A stretch of DNA of 64,000 nt. Source: Euleptes europaea (taxonomy: Eukaryota > Chordata > Lepidosauria > Squamata > Sphaerodactylidae). The DNA is taken from assembly GCF_029931775.1 (NCBI RefSeq), contig NC_079323.1:32258882-32322881 (forward strand), read 5' to 3'. The position numbers were made by a program, and so were the translations under genes. Below, one piece after another: positions 24,301 through 36,300 of this stretch; position 1 is the first letter of the stretch; each line of letters opens with the position of its first letter. The notes beneath the pieces are model-generated. The model was not told the origin of the DNA. It saw nothing but the letters and a program-made list of their open reading frames with translations, and did not search any database.

Positions 24301-27300
24301 AGGGAGAACAGCAGTTTGTCTGCAAACCAACATATTCAAAGCCATAAAGAAAGGCTGATGACTGTTTAAGTTAGTGTTGCACCAGAAAACTTTCTATTGT
24401 ATTGCGATCTCTGTCCAGCCAAAGAACCGGGGGTGGGGGGAGGGGGGAGTCCAAAGCAACCCTGAGTTGTACAGCAACAGCTCATGTACAAAGGGAACTG
24501 AAAATATACATTTGCTTCTAATCTAGAAGTGCTTGCTTTACCTCACTTAATAAGCATGATTAGCAAACAAGACAGTATATATAGTTCATTAAGGCCATTT
24601 ATGCAGGGTTAATTTTGATGCTCGCTCAAAGCTCTTTTTTTAAATCATAGAATCATAGAGTTGGTAGGGACCACCAGGTCATCTAGTGCAACCCCCAGCA
24701 CAATGCAGGAATTTCACAACTACCTCCCCCCACAAAAAAAAACCACACAAGGTTGGAAGAGACCACAAGGGCCTTTAAAATGCCTATTCACGGTCCCGAT
24801 GCAAAAGGAAAAATTCCACCCCCCCACACACTCGTCTGCTCCTTTGCTCCTTCATTGGCACTGGCAATGGTCGTTTTCATAGCTAAGCCGCCATTTGTTA
24901 TTTTTCTTGGTTCCTTCAGTAAATGCTTCAGTGCGGGGGCGGAGCAAACACCAAAGGTCGGGTTAAAGGGGCTCTTAAGAAATGTGAAACAGGTATGCGC
25001 CGGCTTCGCAGTCACTTCCTGAATGATGGTTCAGCGTGAAAAACTCAAAAAAATATGCGGGGAACTTCAGCCTGGAACACTCTGTTAATTACCAAGCATA
25101 AATAGCCTTAAAGTATTGGTGTCCTCATCTAGAGACTTGGCCAGCACCAGTGAGAGCTAGTTTTGAAGTTCAGGATAGAGTTTGGATGCCGAGTGTCGGA
25201 ATGAACACAGAGGTAAAACACTGCTAGAGTAACATGTGCTTCTTGGTTTCCAATTCGATTTGGGGAATCCATTGATAACCCTGCTGGGCAGATTCAATCT
25301 TGCTTCTATCAACAAAAAAGGTAGATTGCTATGGTGGGTGGGACCACCCATGACTGCAGGTTTTGTTTTGGTTGACCTTAATAGGAAGGTATGGCATGGA
25401 TTATTATTTTTTTATTATTTTGTGTGGACCAATTCAACAGGTTACAATTTTTTTTAAAGGACTAATGGTTATAATTGTTCTTGTTCCATCTATCTTTCAA
25501 ACCAGCTGGAATGCACGGTTACCTCAAGATAGAAGAATGTGGAAATTCAGATATATTAACAAAGAAATTATCCTATAAAGAACTGCGAATGATTAAAGAT
25601 TGGGAATATTTCATTGCTGCAGAAGAAGTCATCTGGGATTATGCTCCACAAATTCCTGAGAGTATCGATAGGTAACTTGGTGGAAGTGTGAAGTGTTTTG
25701 TAAGCTGAGGGTGTAGTGAGCCTGGTGCCCATGGATTGTTGCAACCTAAATGTAAGAGCCCTGTGGCGCAGAGTGGTAAGCTGCAGTATTGCAGTCCAAG
25801 CTCTGCTCATGACCTGAGTTCGATCCCAATGGAAGTTGGTTTCAGGTAGCCAGCTCAAGGTTGATTCAGCCTTCCATCCTTCCGAGGTCGGTAAAATGAG
25901 TACCCAGCTTGCTGGGGGTTAAGGGAAGATGACTGGGGAAGGCACTGGCAAACCACCCCGCAAACAAATCTGCCTAGTAAACGTTGGGATGTGACGTCAC
26001 CCCATGGGTCAGGAATGACCCGGTGCTTGCACAGGGGACCTTTACCTTTTTAAATGCCCAGAGGTTGGTGAGGTGGATTGAGAAGGTATTAGATTAGTGG
26101 CATATCTTTGGCAAACTTTGTAAATCAGCATTGTTTATTATTGTGAATTAGCCTCCTGCTCTTCAATTCCTCTCTCTTCTAACAAGAATCTCAGTTTCTA
26201 TATAAATTAGTCAGGCATGATTCACATGTAGCAAACCATAGTTTATCATTACAGGGATGCACCTTGGAAATCCTTGGGCTTGCGCATTCCTCCCTGCTCC
26301 TCCCCTTGCATGAGGCTTGGACATTAATACTTTACAATTCCATAGTGAACTGTAGTTTGTTATTACAGCTAGACTAAAAACGGTGGTTTTGTTCTCCAAA
26401 CCAGAATTAAAACATGGCCTGGAATCTTGGCTTGAAGGCAAGAGGACAAACTACAGTTGGTTTTGCAATTTAGACAAAACGACAGACTATGATTTGCTTT
26501 AGTAATGACTACCTTCCAAGCTGTGTGAACATGGAGGGGGAAGAAGGAAGCAGAGACAGGGAGGAGGAAGTGCTTGAGCCTGAAGATTGTGAAGATTCAT
26601 TCCTGTAACAAACTGTGAATTGTGTGTCCTCTTCATGACAGGATCAAAGAGGAACAGAAGGGCAGGCTATGTCGCATGCCTGGTGGAACTACATTAAAAA
26701 AAATTCTGAAGTGACATTTGTCCAAAGCACCAAAGTGGTAGTTTTCTTTTCCTAGGAACTCTCCATCACCTTTGTACATCTGATTCACTTTTGTTCATAT
26801 GTACCCCTGAACAGTCTCTGTGTATCCCCCAGCTTCTTGTTGCAGTGTTTTAATATTTCTGGAACCCAGCAGGAGCGGGGAGCAGTTGTGGAGAGTAGTA
26901 TACACGATTTCAACATTTCAGCTTCCAAAGATGTCTTTTCATTTTTTTTTTTAAAGTTGGGCTTATTAAATATGTTTGTGTGCAATGTTTTGTTTCTCCC
27001 TCAGTCCCCACCCAACAGCAAGAGTCATTTGTAGCACCATCCTAAGTAGAGTTACACCCTTCTAAGGCCGACTTCAATTGACTTAGAAGGGTGTTGGCTA
27101 AGTGGTTATGCAACAGAGCTGCACAAACTGATCAAAGAGTAGAGAAAGCTATATTCAGGAATTAACATACTTGATAGTGAAGCGTACAGATAGAGACCAA
27201 TTCCTAGCTACATCACTAGCTGAGAGAGAGAGTTGTGGAACTTCTGAGAAGAAACAGGATATTGCTCTAAGAGTAGCAATCTGGAGAAAGACAAGGAATG

Positions 27301-30300
27301 ATACTTAGCAGGAAAGAAGGTGCTACTCTTACTATCCTATCTAACTGGACTTTCCTCTTGCTGGCCTATGAATGGTTCATCTTTTCTTCTTTTTGTACAC
27401 CAGATATTGCTTACTCTGACACCCCATCTCAAGGTCTATGTACAAAGTCCACAAGATTCATCTTCTTCCATAGACTTTCAGACTTTTTTTGAGAAAGTGG
27501 CTTGGTGAGGGTATTGTCAGTCATGTCTTCTGTAGGACAGTATTGTAGCTCAGCAAGCCTTTCTTCTTGCATGTATTTTACTATGTAATGTTTCATATCT
27601 ATGTGCTTTGTTCTTGAATTGATCTCCTTCTGTGCAAGGTTTATATGCCCATGGTTGTCTTCAAAGAGTTGTACTGGTTTGGGTTTGTCTCTGTCAAAGT
27701 CTTGCATCAGTTGCACTATCTACTTAAGTTGTCTGCATATCCTGATCTGGAATTTGCTTTCCTGCAGCTCTCAGTTGTTGAGCTACATTCAGCATCTCAT
27801 CCCAGTGATTTCTTAAGTTATTCTTCTTTCATGCTTAAACCGTACAAGTGTCTTTGAAGACACATCTGATACTTTAAGGAAAATTTGACATGTAGTCTTT
27901 GTAATTCTTCCCACACCTCTTTGGCTGTTTGCATATTAATGACCCTTAATAGCTGATGATGTATTAGATCCAACACCATGGCTGATCTTGCCTTACCGTT
28001 TGCAGGGTGCCGAACTGCTTGGCTCTCAGCTCCATTGGCTGGCAGTCTGGTCTAAGTAAACATCCCACAGGTCTCTCACAATTTAAATGGGCGTTCATTC
28101 TTTCTGTCCAAATTTGATTATTGTTCTCCGGGAGCCTATCTATCCAATAGCCATGCTGTGCACCATAGGAGGTTGCCATCTTTGATCTTTTGTCTCATCT
28201 CGCTGGCGCTTTAAGAGCCTCTGGCGATTTTCTACCTTTAATCAGATGCGTATAACCTAGGCCCGCAGAACCCTGTTGGCAGAATGATTATGCAAGAGAG
28301 CTGCACAAAGTGATCAAAGCGTAGAGAAAGCTTTATTCGAGAATTAACATACTTGATAATGAAGACCAGAGATAGAGACAGGTTCCTAGCTACATCACTA
28401 GCTGCGAGAGACAGAGTGAGAGGAAGAGAGATGTGAGTTGAAGCAGGATATTGCTGTAAGAGTAGCAGTCTAGAGACAGACAAGGAATGACACTTATCAG
28501 GAAAGAAAGTGCTGATCTCACTATCCTAACTGGCTTTCCTCTTGCTTCCCCCTGCATGGTTCTTCTTTTCTTTTTGTACACTAGACATTGTTTACTCCAA
28601 CAGGGTATAGCTCTGCTTAGGATGGAGCTGCTGGTGTAGGAGAACCTCATGTAGGATTACTTTTGTGGCATTGCACCATTATTGGCTAATGCAGAATATG
28701 TCATCCATTTGTAGAAACTGGCATCTTCATATGGATAAGCTGTGCAGAATATTCAGAATCCTGATGCAGTCTGCTGGGACAGTCAGAGACTATATCCTGC
28801 GACTTGATCACTCATACAGAATAACTTTATATTTGCTTTGTATATATCCCCACGGAAGAAGAAGAAGAGTTGTTCTTTATACCCCGATTTTCTGTACCTT
28901 TACGAAGTCTCAAACTGGCTTACAATCACCTTCCCTTCCCTACAACAGACACCTTGTGAGGCAGGTGGTGCTGAGAGAGTTCGGAGAGAACTGTGACTAG
29001 CCCAAGGTCACCCAGCTGGCTTCATGTGAAGGAGTGGGAAAATCAACCTAGTTCACCAGTGTCCACCGCTCATGTGGAGGAGTGGGGAATCAAACACAGT
29101 TCTCCAGATTAGAGTCCACCACTCTTAACCACTACACCATGCTGGCTCATGCACACCCCTTTGCCGAGTTACTATAATGCACATAATCATATGTATTACG
29201 TAGATTTGTCAAAAGAGACCTTTTATATACAGGCTTATATCTCTACTGAAGAGACTTTACTGATGCCCCCCTCCCCTTTCCCCGTGTTTCAAGACAATAT
29301 AGAACTCAGTATCTGGACAATTTTTCAAATCTCATTGGGAAGAAGTACAAAAAGGCCGTTTTCAGACAGTATAAAGATGCCAACTTCAGCAAACATACAG
29401 AAAGTACCTGGCCAAAGGACCGTGGGATTTTGGGCCCTGTTGTCAGAGCAGAGGTTCGAGACACAATCCGTGTAAGTACTGAGCACCAGGTTTGCTTTGA
29501 AATCCTATTTTATTGACTGCACTAATTCATTGAATTTGTTGTCCTAGTGACTAAAAATTGGTCATTATCCCTGATTTTGCTATGCAGCTTCCTATCTTGG
29601 TAGCTCTGTGAACATAACTTTCCTGTTCATCTGTGCATTTCTGTAACCAAATATTTAGGCATTCTATAGGCGCTGTTTTTTACGTAAAGATGGGACTGAT
29701 CTGAAGCTTATTTAAGGTTGAGGTTGTATTTAATTGGCAAGCAGATTTGAATTGGGTAAACGGGGGGCTTTGTGTGAGCATATATGACCGCTCACTGGCC
29801 TCCATTTTTGTTAATTTGATACCAGTAATAAGTACCAAGCTGCAGTACTGCAGTCAAAAGCTCTGCTAATAACCTGAGTTCAATCTTGACGGAAGTCAGT
29901 TTCAGGTAGCCGGCTCAAGGGTGACTCAGCCTTCCATCCTTCTGAAGTCGGTAAAATGAATACCCAGCTTGCTGGGGGGGGTAAAGTGTAGATGACTGGG
30001 GAAGGCAATGGCAAACCACCCCGTAAACATAGTCTGCCTAGTAAACGTCAGGATGTGACATCACCCCATGGGTCAGTAATGTCCCGGTGCTTGCACAGGG
30101 GACTACCTTTACCTTTTTAATAAGTACCAAGAGCCAAAGCAGTAGACATCCCGTACTGCTTTAGTCACTGTGCTTATCTCATACATTTGAGCCTTGCATA
30201 GAAATGTCACAGACTGTACCTCTTGCATTTCACTGCCTTTTGACCCCTAGTGTTTCTTTTTCTTCTCTGCCAACATCTGTTTGCCAACTGAGGACAGACA

Positions 30301-33300
30301 TCATACATCTGATGGGCTCTAGACCAGAAAAGCTCACACCACAGTCATCTGCTAGTCTTCAAGGTGTCACAGATACCTATTTGTTTTTAAATAACAAGAG
30401 CTCCATCCTCTGGAATCTAAGGGAATAACACCCAAGAGCAATGATACATTCTTTCAGATACAAGGACCAATGTCGAGCTTTTCCTTGAGCATTTGTCTGC
30501 AGGGCTTTAAACAGAACTATAGCCCAACCCAGCTCTAAACTCTTATGTCAAGAAATAGCACTGTTGCCATACTGAACTCATCTTTCCCCCCACCTGCATT
30601 TTGAAACAGATTGTATTCAAAAATATGGCCAGTCGACCTTACAGCATTTATGTGCATGGAGTAACACTTTCAAAAGAGGCAGAAGGAGCTGTCTATCCTT
30701 CAGACTCCAAAGGTCAGTAATTTCATTGTTTGGCCTAGATGCCTCCCCACCTTTTTCACTGTAGAATATTTGTATGTACTGCTGTGGCAGTCCCACCCAG
30801 AGGTCCCACTAGTCTCAAAAAATGTCTCTCTTTTCAAGGGTGTATAAAATAACTGTAAAGTAAGTTAATAGATATCAAAGCAGAAGGAGGCAATTAAGGA
30901 AGCAATATAGCCCAAGGAGAGAGATCTCTGACTCCACGACTCGCTTGTGGTGTCAGAAGTCATGAAGGATTCTGTGACTTTGAGCGAGTTCACATATTAT
31001 TACAGAAAAGGAGATGCATTAAAGACTGCAGCCAAGAAATCAGAAGGAGATTGAGACTGGGAAGGGCAGCCATGAAGGAGCTAGAAAAGATTCTTAAGTG
31101 TAAGGTTGTGTCACTGGCAACCAAGATCAGGTTAATTCATGCCAAAGTATTCCCTATTACTATGTTCAGTTTCAGTCACCTTTATTGGCATGATCCCTAT
31201 TACCATGTATGGGTGTGAGAGCTGGACAATGAAGAAAGCTGATAGGAAGAAAGTAGATTCCTTTGAAATGTGGTGTTGGAGGAGAGTGTTACAGATACCG
31301 TGGACTGCCAAAAAAACAAACAATTCAGTGGGTTATAGATCAAATCAAGCCTGAACTGACCCTAGAAGCTAAAATGACTAAACTGAGGCTATCGTACTTT
31401 GGTCACCTTATGAGAAGACAAGAGTCACTGGAAAAGACCATCATGATAGGAACAGTTGAGGGCAGCAGGAAAAGAGGAAGACCCAACAAGAGATGGATTG
31501 ACATAAAGGAAGTCAGGGCCTTCAATTTGCAAGTTCTGAGCAAGGCTGTTAAGGATAAGATGTTTTGGAGGACATTGATTCATAGGGTCACCGTGAGTCA
31601 GAAGTGACTTGACGGCAGTTAACACACACACACATTAAAGCTGAGTAGAAGGAAAGAGTAGAAAAATCTGCAGTCGAACAAGATTTGCGGGGAGTGATAT
31701 CACTATACTGACTGTCTTTCATTTGCTTATGTTCTTATTTCCCTTATTGTTTATGTCAGAGAACAGCACACAGGGTAAAATTGTCCAACCAGGAGAAACC
31801 TATACATATAAGTGGACTGTACTTGAGACGGATGGACCCACGGAAGAGGATTCTCAGTGTGTCACCAGATTATATCATAGTGCTGTGGATGTGACAAGGG
31901 ATATCGCCTCTGGACTGATTGGACCCCTTCTGATCTGTAAAGGCAGGGCGCTTAACCAGAAGGGAGTACAGGTACAGTCAAGTATCGCAAGGTCTGAAAC
32001 AATGAGACAGAGATCCCTGGAATTTAGTCATTGATCTGTTCCTTCTCTGGCTGGAGACAGCAATAGGTGTTAAGTTTGTAGATGGTATGACAGAGGAATC
32101 ACTGCCCATGGAGACCACCCTAATTTCTTTGGTTCCATGACTCTCTATAGTCAAAGTGGCTCTGTAGGTGTTTGAAATACAACTGGTCATTACCCCCATG
32201 AGAGCTTATGCTACAATAAATTGGTTAGCCTTTAGGTGCCATGAACCTTTTGGTTTTTTGCTGCATCAGATCAACGTAGTTACCTGGCTGGAATTAGAAA
32301 AGGGATTTTATCACTTCAAGCTTATTGCCATGAACACAAGAACTGGTGCAGTGTAACTTTTGTCCTACTGAGCCAAAACCACAGATTTGTGTACCATTCT
32401 GTCTTCTGCTTGAATCAACGTCACTGAAATCCAAGATGGATAGCAATGCTATGACTTTCGAACCGGGGGAGGAGGGAATCTAGTGTAGCAGTGATTCAGC
32501 ACTACAAGAGAGAACAGTGGCCCGTGGACTCTAGTCATGAGTAAGTGGCTTTCTGGGCAGCCCAGCTCTGTGGATGATGAATTTCCAGCTTCTTTATGGC
32601 TATGCAGTGAGTCACAGAGTGAGAACAGATAGTGGCCACATGAAGCTGCCTTATACTGAATCAGACCCTTGGTCCATCAAAGTCAGTATTGTCTACTCAG
32701 ACAGTCAGCCGCTCTCCAGGGTCTCAGGCAGAGGCCTTTCACATCACCTACTTGCCTAGTCCCTTTAACTGGAGATGACAGGGATTGAAACTGGGACCTT
32801 CTGCATGCCAAGCAGATGCTCTACCATTGAGCCACAGCCTTAATGCTACTCCTTGCAAGTGGTTTAAAATCTTCACTCCACCCAGGGGTATCTTTGGATA
32901 CCTTCTGCCCATCTTTGGGATTCTTTAATGATCAGTCAAGATGAAGTGAAGAGTTCTTCATGCTATCACCAGCTAGAGCATATCTTGGTGTTTTCCAGAA
33001 TAAGGCTGATGTGGAGCAGCATGCCGTCTTTGCAGTGTTTGATGAAAACAAAAGCTGGTATTTGGAGGACAATATCAAGCAGTACTGCAGCGACCCCTCC
33101 ACTGTGAAAAGAGATGATCCCAAATTCTACAAGTCTAATGTTATGCACAGTGAGTAGATACCTGAACTAATGTGTCACTAAGCTTATGAGAACCCACACT
33201 GTTAATACTGTGTAAATTATTGCAATGTGTTCTTTAAAAAACAACAACCAGATAGTATATTGTAGAAAAGAACAAGAGTCCAGTAGCACCTTAAAGACTA

Positions 33301-36300
33301 ACAAAATTTCTGGCAGGTTATGAACGTTTGTGAGTCACAGCTCACTTCTTCAGATCACTTCTGTGACTCACGAAAGCTCATACACCCTGCCAGACATTTT
33401 GTTAGTCTTTAAGGTGCTACTGGACTCTTGCTCTTTTCTATTGCTACAGACTAGCACGACTACCCATTGCAATCTATCTCCAGATAGTATATTGTTTTCC
33501 TATTGGTAAGCTTGATGTCTACACTTTAGACCAGCTTCAAAACCACGGTATAAGTTGATCAGAATTGAGTAGGTAGACTGAACGGGTGGGATGCAAGGCT
33601 GCTTCAGCCTGCCTGTGAGAGAAATCTTTCGAACCCATCAGAGAGAAAGGTTTAATATAACATACCACACCCTCATTAGCACATTATCTTGATACTTACA
33701 GGACAATGATTAGCACATTAGCTTTGATACTTTTTGCAGGACAATGATTCAGCTCAAACCCAACCCCTTTCTGACTATATATTACTCTTCCTACACACTT
33801 TCACTGAGAGATACTGTCCTTCAGTGTTACTCCTCTGAAGATGCCTGCCACAGCTGCTGGCGAAACGTCAGGAAAGAAAATACCAAGACCACAGTCACAC
33901 AGCCAGGATAACCTACAAGAAACAATGAACTCTGACCATGAAAGCCTTCAACAATATTTTTAATATAACCCTGTCTTTCATGCACTGGTATACTACGTGC
34001 AGGATGCTTTATATACAGGGAAGTCTCCTGCAAAACCTATAGAATAGATTTTCCATCTCTGTGTGAATTTGAGTCAATGTCATCCTTTTCGTAGTGTAAA
34101 CAAAGTCAATGTGGGACATGCTGGTGATGAATTAAAGATACTTTTAACTACAGCTTCTCTCTCTCCCCCCCCCCCCACTTTTCAGCTCTCAATGGCTACG
34201 CATCTGATAGAACAAATATCTTGGGATTTTGCCAGGATGTCATTGTCGAATGGCATCTCTCCAGTGTAGGCACCCAAGATCAGATAGTGTCTGTACATCT
34301 TTCGGGTCACACTTTTTTGAACAAAGGAAAACATCAAGATATATTAAATCTTTTTCCTATGAGTGGTGAATCTGCAACTGTGACTATGAACAATGTTGGT
34401 AAGTGACAAGACTGTGCTGCTCACTGTTTGCCCACAGCTGTGTGTTGAGTCAACCTTCAAGATACTATGTTAATTCAAGATAGGTTCTGATGACTAGTCT
34501 CTCCCTGTTACTAGAGCAGAACGTAGTAGTAGGTTGGCCAAGCTATTTTCTTCTCCATAGAAATAAAGGTGAAGTCTTGGATTTTGAGTATGGCAATTAG
34601 AACAAATTTTGAGTATGGCAATTAGAATTAGTATGGCTGATTTTGTATGGCTGATGTTGTCTGATGAGAGATTCACTTCCACTTTGCACCTCAAGTAATG
34701 CTTTTCATCCATATATGTAAACAACAGTAATCCAGGTTTTTGTACAGCTGCAGTGATTTTGAACTACAGATGAGTCTGATGCTCATTAGTATTTTTTTAA
34801 AAACCTGTTGCATTCTTATGCTGTGTGCGTCAGATCTTGTGAGGCAGCTCTGTGTCCACTCCTTTGAAAACCAATTTAACTGAAACACGTTTAGGATCGT
34901 GATTTTTGGCCAGATGAAACGTTTGCCTGATCTTCATGGCATCTGTGACATTAGTTTACTATGTGAATTGTCCAAATCACACAGGACATTTCCATGCTAG
35001 CTCTAACCACCACCCAAAACAGGATCTACTCATGTGCAGATTCTCTACACATGACGGCCCCAGACCAGCAGCCATGATAATCTCCAGAAATTCCATTGAA
35101 ATGTGAGGTGAGCCTGGAGAGGTTGACTTGCGCATAGTTCTCCACCCAGCTGCGTATCCCATCCATCTCTCCGGCTTCTAGCTCCAAGGCTGTCAATGGA
35201 CAAAGCTGCCTTATGTTGAGCCAGGCCATCTAGCCCAGTGTCGAGATGCCGAGAAATTTGCTGCAGGTGAACATAACTTGCTCAGACCCACTCAATCACA
35301 CGTGAGGCAAGCTCTTGACTGGATTGCTGCGATATCACCTTGTGAAATCTTATTACAATGATTGAGTCTCAGTTTTGCTGGTGGGCCTGCTGTCAGATGG
35401 AAAGGCAGCATATAAACGATTGAGAAATAAATCAGGGTGCAGCCTAATGGCAAGGGAACCTGCCCTGCAGGATATCCTGGTAAGGTGTGGGGCTGTAGCA
35501 GTCCTGATTTCTTATTCTTCTGAAAAGAAAGCTTCAAAGATTGCTCCCATGCTGCATACCTTCCTTCAGTGCACCAGGGCCTGTAGTGTGTTCTCTGATT
35601 CCTTTAACATATATTTTATTTCATCCGGCTCCGCAGGGACCTGGGAAGGGCCATAGTTCATGGGCAGAGAATGTGTTTTGGTTACAGAAGCTCCCAGCTC
35701 AATCCATGACTTGTTCCCAGCACAATCCACTTGTCCAAAGAAGTCAGCCTTGCTACCTGAAGGCTGGGAACACTCTCTGCTTGAGGCTTGAGAGAGCTGC
35801 TGCCAGTCAGGCTAGACAGTACAGATCCAGTTATGCTCAAATACCCAGTGTTTTGGCTCCTGTCCTGTTTGCCAGTCCCATGTAGGGAGCAGATCGATTC
35901 AGCAAGCTGTTTGGGTGTGTTTGAATGAATGATGATGGGGAATGATGATGTTATGAAACGTGCTCTTCTCTGGCGTCTTCCTCTAAATGCTACTTTTTAA
36001 ACGTTCCACAGTGGTTGTGTGGGAAATAGACCCCACTCCAGGTATCCACTTTCTAGCAGCCAGGGTCAGGTAGCGACAGATGATTTTGTCTTGAGAGAGA
36101 GAGAGACTTTTCTTCACCCAGGCAGATTGAGAGTCTATGACTTCTGGTTCTTCCAGACAGCAATAGTGAACAGGGCCTTTGTCTACATATCCTAAATTGG
36201 GAGAGCCGCTGGGGCCCAGGACTTCTGGCGGGGCCCACTGCCACCAACTCCCTCTGCCTGCACACACCCCCTGCTGCTTGAACACACATTCTTCCCCTGC

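Noticed and set aside
30290-30420. Coding-looking frame before F5 exon 9
   Set aside because: The sequence (agaccagaaaagctcacacc, ctagtcttcaaggtgtcac) resembles a decayed arm of the Penelope-like repeats rather than an exon.
31139-31607. Plus-strand frames resembling a 'craniofacial development protein 2-like' host gene
   Set aside because: That label in reptile annotations usually marks BovB/RTE LINE proteins; the YGCESW and GHLMRR motifs and CA-repeat tail show a LINE.
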